NCBI RefSeq assembly: GCF_900105965.1 | Contig: NZ_FNTV01000001.1 | Location: 1,426,001-1,490,000 of the forward strand | DNA length: 64,000 nt | Direction: 5' to 3' | DNA from: Arthrobacter alpinus | Lineage (GTDB): Bacteria > Actinomycetota > Actinomycetes > Actinomycetales > Micrococcaceae | Shown: piece by piece, positions 34,841-42,720 of the stretch | Layout: each line of letters begins with the position of its first letter | Position numbering within the stretch: position 1 is the stretch's first letter | The notes under the pieces: model-generated | The model's input: only the letters and a program-made list of their open reading frames with translations | The model's database searches: none | Told to the model about the DNA's origin: nothing | Made by a program: the position numbers and the translations under genes

Positions 34841-35557
34841 TTATTTGCTGAGTTGGAGCAGCATTTCGATCGCCCCTGCATCCTCCACCTTCACAAAGCC
34901 AAGGTTCGGTGCCGCAATCCCGAAATCGGTGAACGTGATGGGAATGGATCCCTGAACCTCCACACCATTGCTGGTGGTCTGAGCTTGCATATCAACCGTG
35001 ACTGATTTTGTGGTCCCCGCGATCGTCAGGTCGCCTACTGCCTTGACGCTGGCAATTCCGCTGCCAACCGCGGCAATGTCAACCGGCTCAGTTAGCGTGA
35101 ACGTTGCGGTGGGAAACTCCGAGGTCTTGAGGATGCCCAGGAACTGGCTGTCACGGCTGCTGTTGTCCGTGGTGACACCCGTGAGATCAACGCTCACCTT
35201 CGCCGCCGTGAGGCTCGTACCCTCAATCGCGGCAGTTCCTTCAACGCTGTCGGTGCGGCCAACAACTGTAACGTCGGCTCCGTTGAGAACTTCCTTGACT
35301 CGGTAGCCCGCCTGGGAGCCGTCGGCGATGTTCCACTCGCCAGCTAGATTGCCAGCGTCGGCGGTGGCCTGCGCGGTGTCATTGGCGCCGCCCGAGGACT
35401 GTCCGGTTGCAGTTGCGTTCGCGGTAGGCGTTGACAGGGTGAGCTGGTCGGGCGCTTTGCTGTTTTCCAGGCTGGCATAAATAGCTGTGCCGCCCCACAG
35501 GCCACCAATGATGACCAGAACAGCAACTACTGAGATGATGATCCACTTCTTGCGCAT
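34841..35557 (-). CDS. YceI family protein, membrane anchored
   Basis: 238 aa. One N-terminal transmembrane segment (MRKKWIIISVVAVLVIIGGLW) is followed by a Thr/Ala-rich linker (about 35-60) and a YceI lipocalin-like beta domain (AGEWNIADGSQAGYRVKEVLNGADVTVVGRTDSVEGTAAIEG..., DSQFLGILKTSEFPTATFTLTEPV, FTDFGIAAPNLGFVKVEDAGAIEMLLQL). YceI proteins bind isoprenoid or amphiphilic molecules in the envelope. ATG 35557 is chosen over upstream starts because the transmembrane segment begins there and GAGGGGCAGG precedes it. Confidence 0.87.
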   Translation of the reverse strand: MRKKWIIISVVAVLVIIGGLWGGTAIYASLENSKAPDQLTLSTPTANATATGQSSGGANDTAQATADAGNLAGEWNIADGSQAGYRVKEVLNGADVTVVGRTDSVEGTAAIEGTSLTAAKVSVDLTGVTTDNSSRDSQFLGILKTSEFPTATFTLTEPVDIAAVGSGIASVKAVGDLTIAGTTKSVTVDMQAQTTSNGVEVQGSIPITFTDFGIAAPNLGFVKVEDAGAIEMLLQLSK

Positions 35558-35741
35558 GGTGCCTGCCCCTCGATTGGTTTCACTTGTCAAAATGATATTT
35601 TCAGCGCGTCCTGTGGAAACACTGTGAAGCTCGCAGGACGCCCCTGTACGGGCGCTACAACGCAAACGACCGCGCTGACACATCCGCAATTCGAAGATAT
35701 ATTCGAATTTAATTTCGGGCCTGGCTATTCCTGCTGGGATA

Positions 35742-36215
35742 TCATCGCAGCGCACGTAGGTAACGTCGGCGCACAATTCTTTGAGCAAGCAGGAGTAAAG
35801 GAAATAGACCACGCCAAGGCTGCTGCGGAGCGGCACGCGTGAGGGAGCGCAGGGTCAGGCGCACCTCCCGGCCAACTCGGTGGACAATAAACGCTTCTTC
35901 GCCGCTTACCGGGTGTCCGGGCAACGTGCGGTAGGCAAAGCCAACGCGTGCATCATTCTGAACAACTGCTACAACTTCTACCGGCTCCACAACGGTTACA
36001 CCCAGAGCAGTGACCGTGACCGTCACGCGCTCGCCGGCCACCACCGGACCCGTTGAATCCACACGAAATCCGCTGCGCGTCTTGACTTTCCAGCGGAGTA
36101 CGTCCTCCGCTGCGCGCTTCCAGGCATCATCGCCGTAACCTACGACGGCGGTGATCTCGAATGGCCGCCGGCTTCCGTCCGGCGGGGTCCAGCTGAGACT
36201 GGCAGGCTCAGTCAT
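35742..36215 (-). CDS. DUF1990 family protein
   Basis: 157 aa. Pattern of DUF1990: a C-terminal G-F-A-Y-R-T-L-P-G-H-P-V-S-G-E-E-A-F stretch (about residues 93-110), the central RWKVKTRSGF and GERVTVTV beta strands, and a Val/Arg-rich tail (LAQRIVRRRYLRAL). Function unknown. The ATG overlaps the stop of the upstream 380-aa gene by four bases, so the two are co-translated. Confidence 0.78.
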   Translation of the reverse strand: MTEPASLSWTPPDGSRRPFEITAVVGYGDDAWKRAAEDVLRWKVKTRSGFRVDSTGPVVAGERVTVTVTALGVTVVEPVEVVAVVQNDARVGFAYRTLPGHPVSGEEAFIVHRVGREVRLTLRSLTRAAPQQPWRGLFPLLLLAQRIVRRRYLRALR

Positions 36216-37354
36216 GCCTCATGCCCCGATTCCGCAGTGGATTCCATACTGGCCGCAGCGCTCCACAGGCCCTCCCGGTCTCGCTCCCATGCCTGCCGTG
36301 TGCCGGGAATGGGTTCTACATCCCGGAGCCAATACGTGGTGTCCGGGTCCCAGCCGGTAAGTACGGCAGCAAAGCCCTCGCTGACAGGGATGGCTTGTCC
36401 CGCAGTTCTCAGGTACCCGCCCACGGAGAGGTGAACGCCGTCGTACGTTCTTTGCAGGCGCGACCAGTCGGGCATGACCCACGCACCGGAGCGACCCGTG
36501 GTGCGGCACCAGTCGTGGCGTTTGGAGCAGGTGACAGTGATTGGCTGCTCGCGGCACAGCTGCGCCCACGCATCAGGGGAGTCAATCTCATAGACGTGAG
36601 GGCGGGTTGGCGCGTCGAGCCTTTCGATTGTCGCCGCCCGCTCACCCATGCCGTCTTCAACGAGCCTTAGGCCAAGGGGGCCCTGCCCTGGCATTGCGCT
36701 GGTGCTGCCGGTAACGCCTTCGGGTCGTGACCACCACGTTTCACTCCAATTCGCTGTGGGATCGGCGGGGCGGTCCCGGGCAGCGGTGAATTCTTCCAAG
36801 ATCAGGTTCAGCCTGGCCTGCTCCAGCGCCTCGGCGGCAGGCCCGGATTCCGGCCGTGGGCGAGGAGGCTCCTCCGTGAGGGTGACGATCCACTGCCCGT
36901 CTACCACTACAGGGTCGGTCCACCTGGACGCGTGGGGCGATTCAACGATTGCCTGAGCAAAGCGGATGAGCGCCCGCCGCATCTCGGGGGTCGCCGCGAG
37001 CTTGTACCCGCCGTCCGGCTCCCGCCAGTAGCGGGCGGTACTGGCGGTCTCCACGAGGGCCTGCAGCAGGACATTCCCAGGGGGAGTGGAGAGCGACACA
37101 GCATCCAAGAGGGCCACCACTTCGGCGGACGTAAATTTGGGCTGCGCGGCATCACCGCCCACTAGGACTACCGACTGCCCTCGTCCCGGGTCCAGCTCGC
37201 AGGCTACGTAAGACCTGGCATGGGCGAAGCCACCCTCCCACGATTCCACCGCATCCAGTGCGGCAGTAAGTCCGGCAAATTCCAGACACAGGCGCCTGCC
37301 GCGCGGACCGGAGAGGAGGTCGGCAGCGGTCAATGCCGGGCGAGTTGGTGACAT
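36212..37354 (-). CDS. Conserved hypothetical protein, 380 aa
   Basis: No family recognised. The sequence is soluble, with no signal or membrane segment. It contains LLSGPRGRRLCLEFA near the N-terminus and a Trp-rich C-terminal half (SRPEGVTGSTSAMPG, KRHDWCRTTGRSGAWVMPDWSRL, GWDPDTTYWLRDVEPIPGTRQAWERDREGLW). Two Cys and several Trp/His lie within TCSKRHDWCRTTG. A TAGGCT -10-like box ends seven bases before the ATG, suggesting a leaderless transcript. It forms a two-gene operon with the DUF1990 gene. The gene is long, keeps codon bias and has a tight junction, so it is real. Confidence 0.75.
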   Translation of the reverse strand: MSPTRPALTAADLLSGPRGRRLCLEFAGLTAALDAVESWEGGFAHARSYVACELDPGRGQSVVLVGGDAAQPKFTSAEVVALLDAVSLSTPPGNVLLQALVETASTARYWREPDGGYKLAATPEMRRALIRFAQAIVESPHASRWTDPVVVDGQWIVTLTEEPPRPRPESGPAAEALEQARLNLILEEFTAARDRPADPTANWSETWWSRPEGVTGSTSAMPGQGPLGLRLVEDGMGERAATIERLDAPTRPHVYEIDSPDAWAQLCREQPITVTCSKRHDWCRTTGRSGAWVMPDWSRLQRTYDGVHLSVGGYLRTAGQAIPVSEGFAAVLTGWDPDTTYWLRDVEPIPGTRQAWERDREGLWSAAASMESTAESGHEA

Positions 37355-37392
37355 GGGGCCAGCCTAGCGCGCCGCGCCTGGGGTGAAGGAGG

Positions 37393-38241
37393 TTAGGGCT
37401 TGCGGGCCGCCCACGCCGTCCGATGCCCGCGCACCACAATGTCCCGACGACGCTCCACGGACTCGGGACCAGCACCCAACAAAACTTCCAGGGAGGCCAG
37501 ATCAGCAGGGGACACCGTTCCTTCCAGCGCGGAAGCCATCCGCCCCAGGAAGGAGCGGGCATAGCGGGAGGCAAGTTCCGGCGTCGAACTACCCAGAGTT
37601 GGGAAGTGGCGCCGCTCGACGGCGAATCCGGCACGTTCCAGCCCTGACGTCCACTCCGGGTACTGGTTCCAGCCACTACCTGCCAAGGCGGCATGCAAGC
37701 GACCTTCAACGCCAGGGGCGACGGCGGATCCCTCGGGCATCGATTCGGGCAAAAAGCTGGGCAGGCCGTCCATCTCAATGACAATCAGCACGCCTCCGGG
37801 ATTCAGGGCGGCGAACATCTCCGCCATGGTGCGCTCCGGGTCGGCCAACTCATGGAGAGACGAAGACGCCCACATGAGATCTGCCGAGGCGCTCGCAGGC
37901 CATGCCACGTTGAGGTCCACTTCGATCGTGTCCACGCGCCCAGCAACGCCGAAGTCCCGTGCGGCGTCAAGGGTCTTCGCCAGCATGCCCGCAGACCTGT
38001 CCAGTGCCGTGACGCTCGCCTGAGGGAAGCGGCGCGCCAGGGCTAGGGTACCGGCACCCGAACCCGCCCCAACGTCAATAATGCTGGACGAGTCTGGAGC
38101 CAATTCTGCGGCCCAATCAGTAGCAGCCTCCAGGTAAGACCCGAGAATGAGGGCGTCGAGGTCTAGAATTTCGGCCAGTTCCGCGTCAGTAGTGTGCGCG
38201 TGGTTATTGCTGTGTCCGTGATGGTGTGAATGTTCGCTCAT
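37393..38241 (-). CDS. Class I SAM-dependent methyltransferase with His-rich N-terminus
   Basis: 282 aa. Residues 1-18 are His-rich (MSEHSHHHGHSNNHAHTT), perhaps metal binding. The SAM site is IIDVGAGSGAGTLALARRFP (motif I) with ALDRS (motif II acidic residue) and DLMWASSSLHELADPE (post-II). Methyl-acceptor unknown. A TAGCGT -10-like box ends seven bases upstream of the ATG (leaderless). Divergent from an XRE-cupin regulator with palindromes in between, so it is probably that regulator's target. Confidence 0.85.
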   Translation of the reverse strand: MSEHSHHHGHSNNHAHTTDAELAEILDLDALILGSYLEAATDWAAELAPDSSSIIDVGAGSGAGTLALARRFPQASVTALDRSAGMLAKTLDAARDFGVAGRVDTIEVDLNVAWPASASADLMWASSSLHELADPERTMAEMFAALNPGGVLIVIEMDGLPSFLPESMPEGSAVAPGVEGRLHAALAGSGWNQYPEWTSGLERAGFAVERRHFPTLGSSTPELASRYARSFLGRMASALEGTVSPADLASLEVLLGAGPESVERRRDIVVRGHRTAWAARKP

Positions 38242-38262
38242 GTTTCCACGCTAGCGCTCCTG

Positions 38263-38275
38263 TGCGTTTGGCGCA
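38263..38275. promoter_or_regulatory. Palindrome in the methyltransferase/XRE intergenic region
   Basis: TGCG-TTTGG-CGCA at 38263-38275. It shares the TGCG half-site with the start-codon palindrome at 38283-38297, 20 bases away, and is a likely second operator. Confidence 0.5.
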
Positions 38276-38282
38276 TAAACTT

Positions 38283-38297
38283 TTGCGTATGACGCAA
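38283..38297 (+). promoter_or_regulatory. Palindrome overlapping the XRE start codon
   Basis: TTGCGT-ATG-ACGCAA: a perfect 6-3-6 inverted repeat centred on the ATG. Likely an autoregulatory operator. Confidence 0.6.
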
Positions 38298-38867
38298 GAA
38301 GCAGATCTGGACGCCATTATCCGACAACGCATCCGCGGACTGCGCCTTGCGCGGGGCTGGTCATTGGACAACCTTGCGGCCCGTTGCCAACTGAGCCCAT
38401 CAACATTGAGCAGGATCGAAACCGGTCACCGCAGGATTGCGCTGGATCAACTACTGCCGATCGCGCGAGCTTTTGAAACGACCCTTGATGCTCTCGTGGA
38501 ATCCGGGGGAGAGGGAGAGGTTGTCATCCGGCCGCGCCCTGGCCACTCGCAGGGGCTGACAACATGGATTCTCGCTAGTGACGACGGCATCCACGGAAAG
38601 ACGGTTGCCAAGTTGCGCATCACCCCTGAAAGACCGGATGAACGCGGCGTCCACCCCGGCCGGGACTGGTTCACGGTGCTTTCCGGGATCGTCCGGTTGG
38701 AACTGGGGGAGCGGACCATTCTGGTGCATCCCGGCGAGGTGGCCGAATTCTCCACCATGGTCCCGCACGCCATCTGCGCCCATCAAGGTCCCGCGGAGAT
38801 CCTCAGCATCCTCAACCACGACGGCGAACAAGCCCACCTGCACGGGGCGGCGGCAAGCGAGGGTTAA
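38289..38867 (+). CDS. XRE family regulator with C-terminal cupin domain
   Basis: 192 aa. HTH: IRGLRLARGWSLDNLAARCQLSPSTLSRIETGHRRIALDQLLPIARAF (about residues 14-61). The cupin domain covers about 95-180 (GRDWFTVLSGIVRLELGERTILVHPGEVAEFSTMVPHAI), the common sensor for small molecules. A TAAACT box lies about eight bases upstream of the ATG. It is divergent from the methyltransferase and probably controls both genes through the two palindromes. Confidence 0.85.
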   Translation: MTQEADLDAIIRQRIRGLRLARGWSLDNLAARCQLSPSTLSRIETGHRRIALDQLLPIARAFETTLDALVESGGEGEVVIRPRPGHSQGLTTWILASDDGIHGKTVAKLRITPERPDERGVHPGRDWFTVLSGIVRLELGERTILVHPGEVAEFSTMVPHAICAHQGPAEILSILNHDGEQAHLHGAAASEG

Positions 38868-38917
38868 GCACGTTGACCCAGGGTGACAATTCCAAGGGCG
38901 CCGTGTTCCCAAAACAT

Positions 38918-38937
38918 TGTAATGATACATTGATACA
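38918..38937 (+). promoter_or_regulatory. Candidate GntR (YtrA-type) operator
   Basis: TGTA-ATGA-TACA (38918-38929) with a direct TGATACA repeat (38923-38929 and 38931-38937). It lies upstream of the membrane protein/GntR gene pair. Confidence 0.5.
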
Positions 38938-38958
38938 AAGGCCGATCAAAGGAGCGTC

Positions 38959-39891
38959 ATGGCACTGGATTCCACGTTTAACTGGATCTTTATCTGCGTC
39001 GTCACGTTTCTCGTCCTCGTGCGGATCATTCTCGAGCAAACAAGCCGGCTTCAGGAGAAGCGGGTGTTCCAATTTTGGCAACGAGTTGGGCTGCCCATGG
39101 GAACAGAACAGATTCACGATTCTCTCCGAAGCAGGCTACATCGAAGCTCCATGGCTGCGCTGGTCGGCGGGATTGCAGGAGCTTTGGTTGCCACGAGCCT
39201 GCTCGTCTTCCAAGAGGCCTCTGTTGTGAGCTTCACCTTTAGTTGGCTGGTCGCACTCCCGGCCATCTTCATTGGATTGACGTTGTCTGACGTAGTCCAA
39301 ACGCTGCGCGATACCCTTTTTGGGAGTCCCTCGAATCTCCCGCGCATGGCCCGCGCGCATGCAGTTACCCTTGGCGATTACATCAGTCCTTGGAGATTGC
39401 GTACCGCGCCACTCTTGTTGCTCATTGCCTTGTTTCTCGCAGCCGGTGGCCTGGTACTTGGCCAAAGCGGAGTCATCAATATGGGCAGCTTCCTCAAGGG
39501 AATGAGCCTGCCGTTTTTGCTGGTCGCGATCATTGTCTGTGGGATATGTGCGGTGGCGGCCAAAAAGGTCTTGGAGAAGTCGCAACCCGTCGCTGACGCC
39601 CTTGAACTTGCATGGGACGACGCCGTCCGGGCTGACACTATTCGCAAACTGGCGCAGCTGGCAGTGCTGACCGCTTGGCTTGCTTCCTCGGCGATCGTCA
39701 TCGCCATTTTGGAGGGATTGCAGGATGGGCGAGAGCCAATGTTGCTTGTAGCAATGGGTCAACCGCTTGCGATGGTGGGTTATTCCGTTGTCGTGATGAT
39801 GTTTAGCTACGGAAATTCGTATAGCTACTTTCGCCATCGCCTCTGGCCCGATTTCACGCCCTACGGGCTCGCTTCAAAGCAAGGCGCCTAG
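38959..39891 (+). CDS. Multi-pass membrane protein of unknown function
   Basis: 310 aa with about seven hydrophobic segments (for example FNWIFICVVTFLVLVRIIL, AALVGGIAGALVATSLLVF, FTFSWLVALPAIFIGLTLSDVVQTL). No family recognised. The ATG is preceded by AAAGGAG. A GntR regulator gene begins two bases after its stop, so both are one operon. YtrA-type GntR regulators usually sit beside ABC or membrane export genes, but no ATPase is here. Confidence 0.7.
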   Translation: MALDSTFNWIFICVVTFLVLVRIILEQTSRLQEKRVFQFWQRVGLPMGTEQIHDSLRSRLHRSSMAALVGGIAGALVATSLLVFQEASVVSFTFSWLVALPAIFIGLTLSDVVQTLRDTLFGSPSNLPRMARAHAVTLGDYISPWRLRTAPLLLLIALFLAAGGLVLGQSGVINMGSFLKGMSLPFLLVAIIVCGICAVAAKKVLEKSQPVADALELAWDDAVRADTIRKLAQLAVLTAWLASSAIVIAILEGLQDGREPMLLVAMGQPLAMVGYSVVVMMFSYGNSYSYFRHRLWPDFTPYGLASKQGA

Positions 39892-39893
39892 GC

Positions 39894-40301
39894 GTGTTGT
39901 TCGTCGATCCCCGCTCTGCGGTTCCGCCGTTCGAGCAAATTCGAGTCCAAGTCCTGGACCTCATTCAGCACGGCGACCTCGACCCCGGAACCAGATTGCC
40001 CACGGTCCGAAAGTTGGCGGCTGATCTGGCTCTCGCGCCCAATACAGTTGCCCGTGCTTACCGTGAATTGGAGCTCAACGGAGCTGTTGAATCCCGGGGC
40101 CGCCACGGCACTTTCGTTTCCGCCCACAATAGTCCCGTCCTGCTGCAGGCCCAGAAGGCTGCCGAAGAGTATGCACATCGAATCCGCACGCTTGGACTCG
40201 ACGCCGAAGATGCCATGAAACTCATCGGTGACGCCTTGCAACTCGGCGCGCCGGTGCGCCAGGACAGCGTCGAGGTCCAGAAAGCCAGGCCGGGTTCCTG
40301 A
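39894..40301 (+). CDS. GntR family transcriptional regulator (YtrA-like)
   Basis: 135 aa. HTH: PPFEQIRVQVLDLIQHGDLDPGTRLPTVRKLAADLALAPNTVARAYRELELNGAVESRGRHGTFV. The short C-terminal part (about residues 80-135) is typical of the YtrA subfamily, which has no large effector domain. Starts at GTG 39894, two bases after the membrane protein stop. It likely autoregulates through the TGTA...TACA site at 38918. Confidence 0.87.
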   Translation: MLFVDPRSAVPPFEQIRVQVLDLIQHGDLDPGTRLPTVRKLAADLALAPNTVARAYRELELNGAVESRGRHGTFVSAHNSPVLLQAQKAAEEYAHRIRTLGLDAEDAMKLIGDALQLGAPVRQDSVEVQKARPGS

Positions 40302-40462
40302 CCCTCCTGCGAACGCCGCCGTCGGGCAATGCATGAACCAGGCACGTTCACCTGCTGTTTCCCTGCCGGCCAAACCACGTTGTCACCTCGGACCATGTGG
40401 GGCCCTATTCTCTCTGGGGATCGCGTCCCGAAAGGGGGATGTGACGGCGATGAGAGGCAGTT

Positions 40463-41659
40463 ATGACGGAGAACATCAGCCAGGCGAAATTCAGCCGACG
40501 GGCCGCCCTGGCCACGGCAGGAACCCTGGGTGCGCTGGGCATCACCATGGCCACGGGGGTTGCAGGCAACGCGGCCCCTGGCGTCAAGGCGCCCAAGCCG
40601 AGCCTGGCATTTCGCCCTGACGGGACCTTCAAGGTGATCCAGTTCAACGACACCCAGGACGACGAGCAAACCGACCGCCGCACTGTTGAGCTGATGGAAA
40701 AGGCTCTCGATGCTGAAAAGCCTGATTTTGTGGTCATCAACGGTGATGTCATCAATGGTGGCTGTGACACCGAGCTTGAAGTTCAGCAGGCGCTCAACCA
40801 TGTGGTGTTGCCCATGGAGACCCGTCAGATTCCGTGGGCCGTGACGTTCGGCAACCATGACGAGGACTCCGCAGCCCGGTCCACAATGACCGAGGCCAAG
40901 ATGCTCGCGTTCCTCCAGAGCTACGCGTTCAACGTCAACGCGGACAATACTCCTGGTGTCACGGGAACCTCCAACACGCAACTGCTCGTAAAATCTGCTC
41001 AGTCCAAGAACCCGGCTTTTGGCCTCTGGCTCATCGATACCGGTCGCTATGCCCCGGACAGCATCAACGGACAGGACTTCTCCGGCTACCCGGATTGGGA
41101 CTGGGTACGCATGGACCAGGTCAGCTGGTACCGGGATCTTTCAAAGGCCACCGAGACCAAATATGGAAAGAAGATTCCCTCACTCATGTGGGGCCATATT
41201 GCACTCCACGAGCATCGGAACATGTGGTTTGCCAGCATCGACTCCCGCACGCCGGCGGATCACGCCCGTGGACTCACCAAGCACAAGATTGTCGGTGAGC
41301 GCAACGAGGACGAATGCCCGGGCCCCTTCAACTCAGGACTCTTCAGCGCATTCCTGGAGCGCGGCGACGTCATGGGCTACTTTGTAGGCCACGACCACGT
41401 CAACAGCTACGTTGGCAACTACTACGGTGTACAGCTTGGCTACGCTCCAGGATCCGGATTCGGCGCCTACGGTTTGAGCGGCGCCGAAAGGAACCGCCTG
41501 CGTGGTGCCCGGGTCTTCGAGCTGGATGAAAACCACCCCGGGATCTACAAGGACACCCGGGTCGTCTTTGCGAAGGACTATGGAATCGATTTGACCGCCA
41601 ACCGGCAGTCGATCGTCCCACCCAAGCCCATCCCGGCTACAAAGCCCGGCAAGAAGTAG
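40463..41659 (+). CDS. Tat-exported metallophosphoesterase
   Basis: 398 aa. A Tat signal (SRRAALATAGTLGALGITMATG, cleavage after AAP region) precedes a calcineurin-like phosphoesterase domain. Metal-binding blocks: IQFNDTQDD (D-x-H position replaced by Gln), DFVVINGDVINGG (G-D), WAVTFGNHDEDS (G-N-H-D), LMWGHIALHEH (H) and VGHDHVN (G-H-D-H). Likely a secreted phosphatase or phosphodiesterase releasing phosphate or sugars. Terminated by a strong hairpin. Confidence 0.87.
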   Translation: MTENISQAKFSRRAALATAGTLGALGITMATGVAGNAAPGVKAPKPSLAFRPDGTFKVIQFNDTQDDEQTDRRTVELMEKALDAEKPDFVVINGDVINGGCDTELEVQQALNHVVLPMETRQIPWAVTFGNHDEDSAARSTMTEAKMLAFLQSYAFNVNADNTPGVTGTSNTQLLVKSAQSKNPAFGLWLIDTGRYAPDSINGQDFSGYPDWDWVRMDQVSWYRDLSKATETKYGKKIPSLMWGHIALHEHRNMWFASIDSRTPADHARGLTKHKIVGERNEDECPGPFNSGLFSAFLERGDVMGYFVGHDHVNSYVGNYYGVQLGYAPGSGFGAYGLSGAERNRLRGARVFELDENHPGIYKDTRVVFAKDYGIDLTANRQSIVPPKPIPATKPGKK

Positions 41660-41670
41660 TGTTCAAAGCC

Positions 41671-41702
41671 GGAACACCCGCCGATTCTTCGGCGGGTGTT
41701 CC
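41671..41702 (+). terminator. Hairpin terminator after the phosphoesterase
   Basis: GGAACACCCGCCG (41671-41683) pairs with CGGCGGGTGTTCC (41690-41702), 13 bp perfect, 6-base loop ATTCTT, starting 12 bases after the stop. Confidence 0.85.
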
Positions 41703-41767
41703 GCGTTCCAAGTTGCTGGCGTAGTCTCTTGTACGGCAACGATGCAGACCCGAACGTGAGGATACCC

Positions 41768-42322
41768 ATGACGACCCTTCCCAACCGCCCAAAGACCGCA
41801 CTGGTGATAGTCGATGTCCAGAACGACGTCGTCGCCGAGGCCTATGAACGCACTCCCGTGGTGGCCAACATTCAAACCCTGGTGGCCGAAGCCCGCAAGT
41901 CAGACACGCAGATCATTTGGGTCCAGCACTCCGATGAGGACCTCCCCAAAGGCTCCGCCGGGTGGGAATACGTTCCCGAACTGGTAAGGCTGGAGCAGGA
42001 GCCGCTGGTGCACAAGTCTTTTGGTGACTCCTTCGAAGGCACAGATCTCGAGGACGTTCTCGCCGAGGGCAACATTGGCAAGCTGGTGGTTGCCGGCGCC
42101 GAGACTGACGCGTGCATCCGCTCCACGATTCATGGCGCCTTCACCCGCGGCTACGATGTCACGCTGGTTGGCGACGCGCACACCGCGGCGGATAAGACCC
42201 AGTGGGGCGCCCCTGCCGTTCCCGAGGTCATCGCGCACACCAACCTCTATTGGCAGTTTCAGGACGCTCCGGGCCGCACGGCATCGGTTGTTGCGACCGC
42301 GGATATGCGGTTCGGGGATTAA
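41768..42322 (+). CDS. Isochorismatase-family cysteine hydrolase
   Basis: 184 aa. Catalytic triad of the family: Asp in VIVDVQNDVV, Lys in VHKSFGDSF and Cys in GAETDACIRSTIHGAFTRGYDVTLVGDAHT. The enzyme may hydrolyse isochorismate, nicotinamide or an N-carbamoyl compound; the substrate is not indicated. ATG 41768 is used; the preceding in-frame sequence contains the hairpin and is non-coding. Confidence 0.88.
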   Translation: MTTLPNRPKTALVIVDVQNDVVAEAYERTPVVANIQTLVAEARKSDTQIIWVQHSDEDLPKGSAGWEYVPELVRLEQEPLVHKSFGDSFEGTDLEDVLAEGNIGKLVVAGAETDACIRSTIHGAFTRGYDVTLVGDAHTAADKTQWGAPAVPEVIAHTNLYWQFQDAPGRTASVVATADMRFGD

Positions 42323-42355
42323 ATACGACACCGTCTCGCGCCTGGGCGCCTCGGC

Positions 42356-42664
42356 TCAGGTGGCGGGGGAGGCGGAGTTGACGAGCTCAAAGTGTTCCAC
42401 CACGGGGAACGGCTCGTAAAACTCGTGCAACAGGCTTTTCCACTGTTGGTAGCTGGCCGAAGTCCGGAAGCCCACGGTGTGGTCTTCGAGTCGTTCCCAT
42501 TCAACCAACAGCAGGTACTCGTTCCGCGATTCCATGGACCTGGACAGTGTCAGGCTGCGGAATCCGGGCATGGCGGAAATAATGTGGCGCGCATGTTCAA
42601 AGGCAGCCTCAAATTCGGACTCCCGGCCGGAAATAACCGACAGGATCGCGTGTTCGGTGATCAT
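42356..42664 (-). CDS. Antibiotic biosynthesis monooxygenase (ABM) domain protein
   Basis: 102 aa. ABM/ferredoxin-like fold: ITEHAILSVISGRESEFEAAFEHARHIISAMPGFRSLTLSRSMESRNEYLLLVEWERLEDHTVGFRTSASYQQWKSLLHEFYEPFPVVEHFE. His and Trp at expected positions. ATG 42664 has GGATGGAG upstream. May be a small monooxygenase or heme-degrading-like enzyme. It is transcribed away from the isochorismatase gene and starts 57 bases after the AraC gene stop, so probably co-transcribed with it. Confidence 0.82.
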   Translation of the reverse strand: MITEHAILSVISGRESEFEAAFEHARHIISAMPGFRSLTLSRSMESRNEYLLLVEWERLEDHTVGFRTSASYQQWKSLLHEFYEPFPVVEHFELVNSASPAT

Positions 42665-42720
42665 GGCTCCATCCTGCCAAAAGGCGTCCTTGGAGAGAGA
42701 ATTTCGCCCGTTATGTGGAC

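Noticed and set aside
39136..39837. 233-codon minus-strand frame
   Set aside because: Fully antisense to the membrane protein gene at 38959-39891, with His/Gln-rich composition and no start signal.
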